From: Brasenia schreberi
Lineage: Eukaryota > Streptophyta > Magnoliopsida > Nymphaeales > Cabombaceae
Assembly: GCA_036023115.1 (NCBI GenBank)
Contig: JAYKKT010000091.1
Span: forward strand, 31,443,501 to 31,507,500
Direction of reading: 5' to 3'
DNA: 64,000 nt
A program made the position numbers and the translations under genes. The notes under the pieces are model-generated. The model was not told where the DNA came from. It searched no databases and was given only the letters and a program-made list of their open reading frames with translations. Positions 1-12,470 of the stretch are shown here, one piece after another. The number at the start of each line of letters is the position of its first letter. Position 1 is the first letter of the stretch.

Positions 1-3000
1 GAAGAGATCCAAGTGATTAGAGGGCTCTTGGGTGATTGCGGAGGCTTGCATGATTTGGTTCCTCTTCCTGTTCTTGCCTGTATAACCCTTTCAACAAGTA
101 TCAGCAACACATTTGGGACGTTGATTTCATGGAGGAACAAGACATAGGTTTGCCGTCCTTTTCCATACCATCTACTGCAAATGAGGAAACACGCAGCTTC
201 CTTTGTGGGCAGTGAGGACCTTACACGAATTTACTACTTTGAGAGAGAGAGAGAGAGAGATCTGGGGGCCTCTTCTCGTCCACATAAAAGGATTTGTAGG
301 ATGCGAATCTGTCTGTCGTGGTGTTTTGTGGCTGCTACAAAGTGGGCAGGGCAGAGCACAGCATAGATGGTTAGTCAGTCACCTATATTGGCTGCCCACG
401 GTGGACTTTGGGACGGGAACGAAACTGGTCATCGCGGTGAGTTTCCGCGTCGCCGTGTTCACCGCAGTCACTAGAACGGAAAATACTGCCATTTGGGTCC
501 GTTTTGTGCCCCAAGACCCGTTTGATCACAAGGACAGTTTTAGATAACGCCCGTTTTAAACCGGCTCTGCAGTTCTCACGAGCACTAAATCGGGTAAAGA
601 ATCGTTTGAAACTGGAACAGTTGAAACCGGACCTAGAACTGGAGACTATAATTCTACCTTTCATAGAACCTGGAGGTTTTTAAAATTTCTTTTTCATTTA
701 AAAAAAATAATTCTTTTATTGTTCTTAAAAGGCTTTAAACGGTTTAAGACTCAAACTAGAACGGACTATTTTATAATAATAACCGAATTTTGAAATTGAT
801 GGTTTCATAATAATAAGCGGAACGGACCCAAAACTAGGTTGTCTAAGTATGAGAGAAAGAATGAATGCTTTGTCTCGGATGTCATCACCCAAAATGCCAC
901 CATCTCACCGGATAAGAATATCTACATTCTGCCATGAAGTGTTTTTATTAGTTCACAGAGTCATGGACAACGAGCAATACCTTGACGGGCCATGGTGTCG
1001 ACTCACAAGTTAATGGTCGTGCATTCGATATTGGGGATTTAAAGCTAGATTCGAACTCCATTGCACCCAAAAGAAAAAAAGGAGCCACTGCTGGCATGCT
1101 TAGGGGGTGGACGAGAAAGATGAAGTTGAAATGTCATGAGTTCGATGCTTGGCACCAATCACGTGGTTCATAGTCTGCTTCATCCCCCTTGTTAGGAACT
1201 TGTACCCAACTTCATCAAACTCGAATTGTCTGTCATTCGGAGTCAAATGACTGGCTAGATTGCCAACTTAAAAGACCATTTAAGTTGAATGTAATGTGTT
1301 CAATATGACAAAGTGTGAATGTATCCTATGGTGTGCTTGCTCACATGGGATGCATGGCTGGAACACCGAAAAAAGTGTCCCGGCCAAAGTATGTTCCGTG
1401 TGATACAAACACGGTGTCACGGGGTCGACGGAACGCACGGCCAGCACGCTTTGAATTTCATTTAAATCTGCACTGATTGGGCTGCGCCCTTGCATTCCGC
1501 GCGGAACATTGAGACTGGCCCCTAAGCCCAGCTTGCCAATAATGAGAAAGGTGTTTGGGTATAATCCTAGTCCAATTTATGTGGAATCGGATCTACGCCT
1601 TAAATCAGATGAAGAACCACCATGTACGAGCTCGTGTCCAAATAACTAAGAAAATGCTTCACATTTAACAGGCCATGTTATCTGATAAATCCACAGAGCA
1701 ATGTGTTCGCATCCTATTCCAGTTACCAGATCTGCTGATTAAATCGACATGCGGGCAAATCTGGATCTGATTTTGACCCATTGGCATCGCTACATGGTGG
1801 TTTCATTTTTCTTTAATGCAAAAGCTCCATTCTTGTCAACAGAGACTCGAATAGATGAATACTACAAAAGGTTTCAAATGCACTACGATCATTGTTGCAA
1901 AAGATGAGAACCATCAGTCCTTTGAAATTAGTACGGATGTTCGTAGGGTGGGGTGGGGTGGCCCCATCAAGGATCCATCCCTCATCCCGCGCCGGGACCA
2001 AAATAATTCTCATCCCTGACCCTATGTCGTGGGTCCTCGTGAGCTTCATCCTCATAAATATAACTTTAAAAGAAAGCACGATACCTCAAAGTAAGCATAC
2101 CATAACAAAACCATATTAAGGTAGTCAATAAGAATTTACTACATTGTGGATAGTACATATAAGTTAGAGACTTACACTACAAAACTTATAGTATAGCATG
2201 ATTCCATGCCAAACACAAAGAGAGACTCCGTTGTTATAACATGCAATACTCTTCTTATTTTCATCCATTTGTTATATGGTAATAAGGAAGTTAAGGGAGT
2301 CGGGACCCCGGGTTCCTGGGACAGGAACTTGTTATCCCATCTCCACCTCGATTCTTGTGAGGGATTCTCCCACTACACAGTCCGCAACTACCGCCCCCCC
2401 ACAATCTGCCTCATTCGGGCATGGAAACCACCGCTTTATGAACTTCCATATGCGTTGGAGAATATTGCGACCCTTTCCCACTATTATTGAGCATGATTCT
2501 TAGAATACTCTTTTCTAAAGTTTCCAAGTCAACTTTCCACTTTGTTTGACAAGGATGAAAAAGCAAGTGGATAGGCGCAAACAACAGTCTTTCGGTTTAT
2601 GTACTTTTTCTTCTTTTAATAGGAATTTGATTGTGTTCGGTGGCAATTGCAGTACGAATGGCACATTTAAAACGTACCACACTACAAACACGTCTTTGAC
2701 TGATTAAGAAAAACGTGCTTTAAACTGGAACAAAGTGTTAGAATTATGTTTAATCCAACTTGTATTTGACCCCGATCTCGTTTAAGGGAAGGTTCTACTC
2801 AAGATGCACATGCCAATTGGGTACTCCAAAAAAATAATACCACGAAGAAGAGCTTGTCAAAAGTTTTTCGATGATCTATACAAACATATCAAAGCAACAA
2901 AAAAAAGCTTTTATAAGGTGTGAAAAATAAATAGTGAATATTTTAAGAGAGAAAAATACCATAAAAATGTTCAAAAAAACTATTGAACATGACATGACTT

Positions 3001-3955
3001 TTATCATATGAGATCACATGATATGATCAAAGAATTCATCTAATCCACCTCACCTAATGTCGGAAAAAACTTAAGTTGTTGTTGTATGACAAGCTGGTTT
3101 AAGGTTTTGATAATGAAAGAGAAAAAGTCAGTCAAAAGATCAAGTAGACCTAGTCAAATGAGGCGACTGGGTGTGAATCAGCTACGCTCAATCAAGTTGG
3201 GCTCGGTGAGGATTTAATGAAGATGGATTCAGATCGGATTGGAGTGAATAGCTTGGGTCCTATCTAATAGAGGATATCAACAATAAGACTCGATATCCAC
3301 AAGTGCTTCAGGCTGAACTCGCTGAAGCATTGGCAATTTGGCAGTGAAGGAAGGTGGGTCTCGATGATGCACAACGGCAAGCAAGCAGAGCCTCAAACAA
3401 ACTGGTAGCTTCAACGGATGGGTGGCACAACAGTGCGGCAACTGTTTGTGGGTGGTTAGGTTGGCTAGGGTGGTCTGTGAGAGAGATTAGAGAAAGGGAA
3501 TGCTCAACAAGGGTTCGCCGGTGATCTGGCTGTGCTCCGGACTGATTTGAGGTGGCCACAGAGCAGAACTTGACGATGAATGACAAAAGTTCAGACGGAT
3601 TGGCTATTTAGCTTTAGGGAGAGATTCCTACTTTTTTCTTTTAACAAAAGTTAGGTCGGCTAAGAACAGGGATGGTTTAATTTCAAGCAATTCAACAAGG
3701 TGGTTGGGTCACAAGTTAGCAAGTAGAGAACGGTAGTATGATGGCTAGTTGAGGACAGGATGGTGGTTCTAGATATTAACCGGTTGCAGAAACGCCTAGC
3801 AGCAGCAAAGCCAGTGATAGTCTGGCGTGACGAGTAACAGTTGAGCTGAAAGGTGGATTCAGCAAGGAAGTCACACCAGGCGAACATGCGAGTAAATTCA
3901 CTTGGTCAGTGGCAGATCGAGAATTTTTTTTTAAATGGGGTGAAGGTAAAAAGAC

Positions 3956-3956
<1 letters not shown>
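1..3956. other. Unassigned intergenic sequence
   Basis: No gene is supported here. All open frames are under 120 codons, overlap each other on both strands and match no family I recognise. A (GA)10 run lies at 241-260. Positions 407-840 are rich in repeated cggaac/accgg-type words and read like decayed transposon sequence. GC-richer patches at 1930-2060 and 2290-2430 also look like old repeats. I see no splice-flanked coding pattern. Confidence 0.5.
241..260. repeat. (GA)n microsatellite
   Basis: Ten uninterrupted GA units. Confidence 0.9.

Positions 3957-4012
<56 letters not shown>
3957..4012. repeat. (TA)n microsatellite
   Basis: About 28 uninterrupted TA units, followed by degenerate TA-rich sequence to about 4075. 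Confidence 0.95.
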
Positions 4013-4015
<3 letters not shown>

Positions 4016-5634
4016 TACATAGGTATATACACAAGGATATTATACATATATGCATATATACATATCTATAAAGTTTTCTTTAATGTGTTATAGGAAATTG
4101 ATATCATCATCCAACAAGTGATATGTACAAAATTATTGGCCCAAATTTAGAGCTCAATAGAAAGTTTGAACTTGAAGTAGTTGAGGAAGTACAACATGTT
4201 GGAATTAAATGTTAATTAATGGTTGGTTAATTAAACATATGTATATTAATTATATTTAGTTCCTCTTAAGTATCTCTAAAAATTCATTTGATACATCTTT
4301 GATATATGTGAAAGTCCTAAAGTGTAAAAGTCATGTGTGACTAAGGAACTTGTGCATGTGAAGACAAAGATACAAAGTTTAGTCTCATTGATGGAGGAGA
4401 GAAACCCACATGTCCTTTTATATACTTAATACCTCACGAACCTTAGTTCAAAGAGTTTGAGGACATGCATGATCACACACATGCACACACGTGTACCGAT
4501 TCTGGATCTGTTTTTGAAACAAGCCCCTAAACAATGGCATGAAACAAAAGAATGATATGACACAATCAAACTTTTCATGCCATTGAGAAAAGTTGAAATG
4601 AAAGCATATTAGGTCTTTTTACCTTTGAGGCATAATTGTATACTTTAGATAAAGCTGAAATGAAAGCAAAATGACTTAATGATAGTATAATTACCATTGT
4701 GAAAATTAGTAGTTTCAAAGGAGACAATAAAGTCAAACTTAAAGTCTATAACAACACTTGTGTCTCATGGGTTATACTTATAGATTTTATTGGATCTAAA
4801 TATAATATAATTGATCCTTTGACTAGGGTCTAGTATTAGCCCTAGCTGAGAAATCTAGGTCATAGATAGGATTGATACTCATGAGTTATTCACAAGCAAT
4901 GGCAACCCAACCTAATTAAGTAGAGATCTGATAACGTAGGTTAAATGTGGTAATAACAAGTTGTTGGATTAATAAAAGGACACTTAATAAAAAGTGATAC
5001 TTTAAGTATCGATGCATATGTCTCCTATAAATCTAAAGTCTCATGATTGCAGGTTAGTAAGATATTATTCTCTCAAGGGTATCAAGTATTAGGACATGAT
5101 ACTAGCAGTAGATCATTTGAGATGCCCAACTAAGTGATTGATATTGTAAGGCCGCAATTAGAGAATTGAGTTGTTTTTTGAAATCAATCGTGATACATGA
5201 TATGAATGAATGACGATTAATGCATGCTCGTCATGGTGTTCCTCCCTTTGGCTTGGTCATAGCAATAGTGATAGTTATTTTGTAAAATTCGATATTGAAA
5301 ATAATAATTTTGATATGAAACTTCCCTCTTTCTCAACAAAAGAATTCAATATGGTACCAACTTCTTCAATACAACCAGTGAAGATCACATCGACCAAAGA
5401 AAAGCTCTCCTTTGAGGAGTGTGAGCTCGCATTGCAAAGGCTACACAAGCAACTTTGTCGCAATAGACTAGCCAAGTCCTTACCATCTACGATAGCTTAT
5501 CAATGAGTGTTTTGATAGGTAATTGCAACTGTAGGATGTCAAAGACTAACAACCTTTCTAATGGCAAGTGAAGTGAAGTTTGTGAAATAAGCTTCCTAAA
5601 GATAAGAAAAGCATTAAGTTAAATGCAATGTCAA
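4013..5634. other. Unassigned AT-rich sequence, possible LTR remnant
   Basis: No gene is supported. Position 4198 begins a TGTTGGAATTAAATG word of the kind found at many plant Copia LTR starts, but I found no second copy, primer-binding site or polypurine tract. A 98-codon frame at 5210-5506 has no recognised domain. A 22-base word at 5536-5557 recurs at 5769-5790, beyond the neighbouring SINE. Confidence 0.35.
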
Positions 5635-5761
5635 TGGTTGCACTCAGAAAGTTAGCTCCACGATAGGGCACTCTGGTATCATTGCTGCTGGTGGGGAGTT
5701 CAACTCTTGGAGGATGTATGTGTGTGATGCTTCGGCCTCCTCTTGTAACCAACAAAACAGA
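5635..5761 (+). mobile_element. tRNA-derived SINE
   Basis: A short element with an A-box-like gttagctccacgataggg and a B-box-like gagttcaactctt, the RNA polymerase III internal promoter layout of tRNA-derived SINEs. Its 3' end reads ggcctcctcttgtaacc and then an A-rich tail. It is flanked by near-perfect 14-base direct repeats, aaatgcaatgtcaa (5621-5634) and aaatgtaatgtcaa (5762-5775), which I read as the target-site duplication. Other family members lie at 21.2, 22.1, 22.5, 35.5 and 36.6 kb. Confidence 0.75.
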
Positions 5762-5775
5762 AAATGTAATGTCAA

Positions 5776-7805
5776 AGACTAACAACCTTTAGTCTATAAG
5801 GTAAGTATAGCCTATGTGGATGAGCCCGCTTACCTTACTAAAGACTATCACCTTAAGTAGAGATAGTAAGTAGTGGTTATGATGAATTGGATAGAAAATG
5901 AAAAGTATATATTCATTGTTGGAGATTTTGTTGAAGAAATAGTGGCATCTTTTTAGATTTCATATAAAAGATATCAATTTGATCATAATGTAAGTTAAAG
6001 AGGGTATTTTTCCTCTCCATGTCCTTTATATGGAGATTGGAGGCCGAAAAAACATTGCATTGAGCGCAGAGTGTCTCCTCCATAATCTGATGATTTAGTA
6101 GAAGCATTGGCATTCTATAGCGAAAAGTTACGTTTAGCAGTATGAACTCGCATATCTTTGTGACCATCCAACTTACCACTAAATGTAGGCAAGGTCAAAC
6201 CTTTATGACACTTTCGATGGAAGGTGTGTACGTGTGCATGCATGTGTTTGGCCAACTAAATTAACCTGAAACAATGAAGACATAAATTGTCAATTGAAAA
6301 TATGTTTACCCAAAACCAAGACATAAATTGCTAATTTTCACATAAACAAAGTTCATGTGGAGGTTTCGTTTTGACAAAAATCACTCAAAATTACAACACA
6401 CTGATAAATTCATAAATAGAAGGTGTGACAACATAGAAAACTCGACAAGGAATCTTTAGTAAGTGTGTGGGCTCTCAAGTCATCAAGTCAACAAGGTAGG
6501 TGCTAATAACAACCAGCTAAGGAAGGCAACAATGCACTACTCAAATCTCATAGTAGAAGGCAATAGATGTGTCTCTTTAGAGGTTTCCTTTAGCTAGAGG
6601 ATATAAAGTTCCTCGTCGAATGTCGGTAATAATGCACAAAAGGACAAAAAATGAAAGAATATTGCTAATGAAGATAATGAAGTTGGATGGTTCTTTCACA
6701 AGACATTGATAGGCAATTGGTGAAATTTCGTCGATGAATCAATTTGGTTCAGATAGAACTCAATCTCATCCTACAGATCTACCTCCTAATTTTAAGGCGA
6801 AAATGAGTCTTTGAGTATCGTTGGTGGTCACGAGTCTATGATAAGAAGTTCAATCTCATATTGTTGTGAACTGTCACAAGCTTTAGGTTGAAAGTATGGT
6901 ACTCTTGTATGGTTGAATGCCTACTCTTGTTAAGACATGTGTACAATGTGGGGCCCACTTTGGGGTGAGGTGAGGAACATGCCTCACCGAAACTGAAAAT
7001 TTTGTATATACTACTGAATCAAATTTGGTCCATGAATCTAAAAAGTAGCAAGAATTCTTGATTATATCATTAACTATTTTTTTCATTTTTTGTTGTGAGG
7101 AGCTTACCATGAATCCCATAATTTCTTATGCTTCAATTATACAAGTACTCCATTGGCTTGAAATACAAATGCACCTAATCCGAAAATGAATCTCACTTAA
7201 AAAAATTCTTGAGTCTGCCATTGCATGTTTGTCATTAATAACCATATGAAGATAATATTGCCACATAGAGTTGGTTTGCAACTTAGGAGCGATTTTGGTT
7301 TAACTAAAGTTTGGGCTTAGATTAGGATGGACATGAATAAGGATATTAGATATGATATTTGAGCAGTGCTGGAAAGGTTTTTATACGTGGTGGTTTTCTC
7401 ATATGCATTGGATTTTGATGGGTTTAGTTGGATTTTTGGTTTCTAGTTTAATTTAAAGGGAAGAAAGAAGATGGTTGGACAATTTGTTTCAACAAAGAAA
7501 AGATGAATTAGGAGGGTAGAAAGGAAGGCAACTGAGGAGATCACATGACTTAAGAGGGAATGAGGTATGGCATGGCTATAAAAGTATGTTTGAAAGGGGA
7601 ACTTAACTACTTGAGTTTTGGTACTCGTAGTTTTATATATCATTCCACAAAACATGTTGTTGTCATGAAATAAAGTTGCATAGAGCTAAATTGAGTTAAA
7701 AACTTGAGCACTTGGTATAACATCTGGGATGGATTGGATCCAGATTCACCCAAACATCCCAAAACAACAGTGCTCAATTTGGGCATTGCTGGAATGAGGT
7801 GGTAA
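5776..7805. other. Unassigned AT-rich sequence
   Basis: Only short frames without recognised domains. A small inverted repeat, gtgaggtgagg...cctcacc, occurs near 6965-6990. No RNA gene or transposon end was recognised. Confidence 0.4.
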
Positions 7806-9122
7806 TGTGGGAATCAATGAGGATAAAGAAGGCAACAATTTAGAACTAAAAACAAGGAAGTCTAACTTCGGCCATGAACCGCAACCACATTGAATCAACT
7901 AGCCCGTTACCTATTCTTGGGCCCGATGCCAAGATGAAGCACATATCCTAGCCATCACTCGTGCCACCTACCACGATGGAGATCCTGTACCAGTGGTAGA
8001 CATCAAGTCGATCATGGAAACAACACAATATGTTTCCAACGAAGAGGACTCAAACACACTTAACTTGATTTCAGCTACCTGGAATTATGCCATAGATGGT
8101 CCTCGGTTTAGAGAACTTATTACAGTAACAAGGATATCTGAAGAACGGTACAACCTTCACTTATCACTTTACCTCTTTGGAAAATAAGCAAGAAATATCC
8201 AATTGATGATCAACAAAGAAACATCACGGCAAAGAAATCCTATAAGGCAAAATCTTTCTTTTATAAGCTGGAATTCTATCCATCATCATTTATATTAAAA
8301 AAAAATCTGCATGAAATCAGCACCTTGATCTCACACAACAGGTCTCTACCATGGAAAAATGACGATGAAGAAGCATATCTTCTTGTATCCAGCACAACTG
8401 AGTTCACCATCAATTACAGCTGTTGAAATTTGTTTGGAACCTGTAAGAACATACAACTATAGATCTTACATACTGAAGCAAAGTATTTAGGTACTGGTTG
8501 AACTAGTTTAAAAACTTACTCCCAGTACCATTACCAGATGCTTAAATGATGCAACCCTTGTATGCAACTACTCAAGAGACTTGGATTCAAGGATGAATCT
8601 TTTCTTCCTCTTGGAGGAAATGCTTGTGGGAATCAATGAGAATAAAGAAGGTAACAACTTAGAACTGAATACAAGTAAGTATAACTCTGGCTATGAACCA
8701 TAGCCACACCGAATCAACCGGCCTGTTACCCTTTCTTGGGCCTGATGCCAAGATGAAGCACACGTCCCTGCCATCACTCATGCCACCTAGTACTTAGATG
8801 GAGATCCTGGATAAGTGATATCTCACTCCAACAACTACCTAACAACTAGTCTTTTTATTGGCTAACTAGACAACTTAATTGCTAAACTGGGCAATTAATA
8901 CAATGTTTTATTTACTCGTTGATTGCGCCACAACATTAACTCTTGCCTTCTCTTTTATTTGCCAGCTAAGGAGTGTTCTAGTTATAAAATCACCATCACC
9001 AGATCTATAAGGCATATTTTGTTGCTCTATCAAGTGAAATACAAGGATTTTTAGTATTTGCTTAGGTTGTGTTTCCCTTTCGAGCTTGTTGCAAAGGACA
9101 AGTAGAAAATTTCCTACTCACA
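7806..9122 (+). mobile_element. Collapsed Copia-like LTR element
   Basis: The direct repeats at 7806-7992 and 8625-8815 both begin tgtgggaatcaatga and stay alignable for about 190 bases, differing at roughly one base in six by eye. The downstream copy continues to a ...ttcctactcaca end at 9122, giving a 498-base LTR with TG...CA ends. It is preceded by a purine-rich ttggaggaaatgct (8611-8624), a typical polypurine tract. The upstream copy has lost its 3' half, and the 630 bases between contain no intact pol. I read this as a deleted Copia-type element. The superfamily is inferred from the tract and LTR style, not from coding domains. Confidence 0.55.
8625..9122 (+). repeat. 3' LTR of the Copia-like remnant
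   Basis: Begins TGTGGGAA and ends TTCCTACTCACA. A possible TATA motif, gttataaaatc, lies near 8978. The 5' partner is truncated (7806-7992). No target-site duplication was found at these exact ends. Confidence 0.55.
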
Positions 9123-9289
9123 CAAGGGCACGTAGAATGGTAATTTAAACAATTTCACAAGAATGAAAGGTGTTGGTTGCTCATTTTTCTATTGTGACAC
9201 TTCTATTTTCATTCCATGTACATTACATATATAGCTATATTTACATAGATATTATTAATATGTATGGATATTATACCAAACCACACATA

Positions 9290-9291
<2 letters not shown>

Positions 9292-9338
<47 letters not shown>
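9292..9338. repeat. (CA)n(TA)n compound microsatellite
   Basis: A CA run passes directly into a TA run. More TA/CA-rich sequence follows to about 9540. Confidence 0.95.
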
Positions 9339-9869
9339 CTAAGGTAGACATATACATATTTTATGATACTACACACACATAAATATATATACACACACTT
9401 ACCTAGTGTAATATAATACATATATATAAGACCTATGTTACATAAATATATATATATATATGTAGAATACATAGGTTAGTTTTTTAGTTATTACACATAG
9501 ATATATTTATTTATTATATTCCTATACATGTATATGTATTTATACAATACATGTAATATCTATGCTTGGTTTTCCATAATCGCTGAGAACATTTTGAAAC
9601 TTTTATCTTACTAAAATTCTCCTGAATAATAGACTCTTCCGAATAAAGTAAGTGGATGTTGAAGCTTTCTCTTTTCTTTTATTTCTTTTTGATATATTCC
9701 TGAATCAACAACCTCATATTTGATTTGATTTATTGTAGAGTAGACCTTGACCCTATGATTCAAAATCTATAGAATCATTTCCTATGTTTAAAAATTTTAA
9801 AATTTAAAACCAGCTTTATTAGCTAAAATATAATTTTCTTAAGCAAAATTTTGGGTATTTATAGAACTA

Positions 9870-10055
9870 CTAGTGGTGCCTCGATTGAAGCAGTCAATAC
9901 GTACAACTACATCACTTAATTCAAATCTCCCATAACAATCGGAGTTAAGCTCAAATCAAACCCTTGTGAGTGCTACACATAAATACAATATTATATTTTA
10001 ATAAATAATTCACTAACAACTATACTTTGATTAACTTATGATTTAATACCAATTT
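9870..10055 (-). pseudogene. Tekay-like leader and gag start
   Basis: Read on the minus strand, this aligns with the leader of the Tekay element at 24465-24650. It has a primer-binding-site-like ttggtattaaatc (10040-10052), then a leader that shares tgtatttatRtgtag, then an ATG near 9938 and a short gag start ending in gaggcacc at about 9885. An in-frame stop follows the ATG within a few codons. Homology stops abruptly near 9870. Confidence 0.5.
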
Positions 10056-11220
10056 GTCACACCCGCACAAGTTGCGACTACTACTTGACCCAAACCGATG
10101 TCACGTGACCGCTTTCCACATGAGCATGAAGGTAAGCGGCAAACAAAGACAAGTATAACCAAATTCTAACTACAATAAAATATCAACTTAAATATATCAA
10201 ATATCTATAAATGTAAACAATTTGTCCAAAACATTGTGGAGCTCATCGGATACAAACCTCAAAAAATAACTAAATTTATGTCCAAAAGTCAATCTCTAAT
10301 CTAACTCATTCCATCTCGATGATCACCCTTGAGTCCACAACTACTTGGTACCATACACCCAAGAAGTGTTAGCTTTAGGATAAACTGTAAAAGGATAGAT
10401 AAGAAAATTATATAACTTTTAATAAAAAATTTAACAAAATCATGCAAGTTTAATAAATATTTCGTAATAAAACAATATTCATAATTGAATTCATGTTTTC
10501 AAAATCATATACACACACTCAAATGCATGTAGTTATGATAATTACAATCCATATTATGTTTGTCCCAAGGTCATTAGTCGTCCGACCCTCCCTTACGTTA
10601 TCTTGGTGATTCCGTCCACGACGATCAAACCACGTCGACTCTCGCAGTAGAGTGCCTAGGAACAACTCTATATTCACCTCAAGTCGGAATACTTGAGAGA
10701 TCTATAAGACTTTAGGGACCCCATACATGTCACACAATTACTGCTTATGTAATCACACATCATCATGTTTTAAAACCAACACATGCATGAGTTGCGACTG
10801 CGATATAGTGTTATAGACAAAACCAACACAAGACACATAGACACGACAATTGTGATATAGTGTAAAACCAACACAATTACAACTCTATATTCACCTCAAG
10901 TCGGCTCACCTTTTTTGACATAAAATAGAACCCACCTAACACAAGACACATAGACACGACATGATTTAGTGTTATTTCATAGTGTGTCGGACACGATACA
11001 AGAGACATACCCAAAAGGAGCCATTTCCCCTCATTTTACGATGGCTTTTTCACCATTTTCCAATGATGACTAAGAACGGCCACTTGCCTCTCCCCTATTT
11101 GGTACCCCATCATCAACATGTCTCTCCTCTTTCAATCCAACAAGTTGAAACTATTTCTTGACTAAATCAACACTCATTACTCACTTTAATCTTCTAAAAT
11201 CCTTCATGCTACCTCACTTT
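10055..11220 (-). mobile_element. Diverged Tekay-like LTR (minus strand)
   Basis: The reverse complement matches blocks of the 22.6/28.8-kb LTR in the same order: the ...gcgggtgtgaca end (10055), the ctaaagctaacacttc block (about 10360-10385), the gtcgtggacgg and cgggcactct blocks (10590-10660), the gacttggggtgaat block (10665-10690), and a ccttttgggcatgtc-like block (11000-11020). Internal words such as acacaagacacatagacacgac (in part) and ctctatattcacctcaagtc are duplicated within 10660-10960. The exact 5' boundary is not visible. Confidence 0.55.
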
Positions 11221-12140
11221 GTCAACCCAAGCCAAAAAATGACTGCAAGGAGTTTAAAGGTATAGTAACATACCCGTTAGAAACTTACGAATGGATTGAC
11301 CAAATAGAGAATGCTTTCACGATGCTTGCATGTATAGACAAAAGAAGAAATGTACAGTTAGTATCTAATATTTTTTGGAGAAAATGCCAAAGAGTGATGG
11401 AAAGCATATAAAGGGACTCAAAACATCCCATAGACGAAGACATTCATAAAAGCATTTTTTATCACTTCTTTACTCAAAATAATCAATAACATTTCCAATT
11501 AGAGTTTTAATCAATTGTATTTTTAATCAGTTGCAATAGGGTAATATGATTATAAGGAATTACATGATCCAGTTCTTGTGGTTGGCATAGTTTGACCCTA
11601 GCATGATAATCTTGGGGCAAAAGTCAACAAGTACTCCTAGGGTCTTTTAGATTCAATTCGTAAGCCACTACGAGGGACGATATATAAGAACATCAATGAG
11701 TTACAAGCAACAACTACATATATGGAGTCAGATATAATACAAATTAGGATTAGAAAAAGGCCAACATAATAAAGTTTTGACAGTTAACATGGGAGTACAA
11801 AAAAAAAAAAGATCATGCCCAACACAATAGTGAAACTACTGGAGGTAATCAGTCTTAAGTGAGGAGTAAGCTTTTTTGAGATCACGATAATTAGCAGAAT
11901 CGAGGGATTACCTACTTCAATTGTGGAGGTGTGGGACATAGGGCAAGAGTTTACTCATCAAAAAAGAATATGAAAGAAGGACAATCACAGTCTTTGAGCA
12001 TAGCAAAAAATGAAGATATAAGAGACACTACTTTCGATATGTAAGGAGTTTCGGCATTTTAAAGTAGATTATCCGAGAGTCATTTAATATCTACCTCCCT
12101 CAACTCAAGGCAGCATTATGGGGATGCCTCTTCCTTCATT
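11221..12140 (+). pseudogene. gag: Tekay-like gag fragment
   Basis: Translates, with breaks, to a Gag segment homologous to the gag at 24.8-25.7 kb, including EFKG and YEWIDQIENAF near 11250-11320. Two decayed CCHC zinc-knuckle segments follow, around 11910-11955 (NCGGVGHRAR retained, first Cys lost) and 12030-12075 (ICKEFRHFKVDYP, last Cys replaced by Tyr). Several stops interrupt it. No protease or polymerase follows. The matching gag start and LTR lie just upstream in the opposite orientation. Confidence 0.6.
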
Positions 12141-12470
12141 GGTCTTTCATCCTCATGGGAATGATGTGCCTTGGCCTTTTGGCTTAGGTCCTCAATTTAC
12201 CTTCTAAGTTTCATTGCTTTTTCCCTCAAAGAGGCAAACTCTTCATCTCGGGTTTTAGAGGATTTCTTTGTGGTTTTGGAAAATCGATTTTGAAAGTTTG
12301 ATGAGGCCTTCCTTGACATGTTTTCAAATGAATCATCCAAACTTGACATTATTTCAAGAAAAAAATAGACCTCTGCACAAAAGATAGATTGAAAAGATTT
12401 TCGAAAAAGTGAATTTAAAAACCAACACCAAATCAATCAACCCTCAAAGACTCGAGTTCCACGGGGCATG
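12141..12470. other. Unassigned, with a short charged minus-strand frame
   Basis: A 79-codon minus-strand frame (12197-12436) has a Ser/Lys-rich, coil-like tail and no recognised domain. It may be retroelement-derived. No promoter or splice evidence was seen. Confidence 0.3.

Noticed and set aside
2290..2490. Gene in the GC-richer patch
   Set aside because: Two overlapping short frames of low-information composition. It looks like old repeat sequence.
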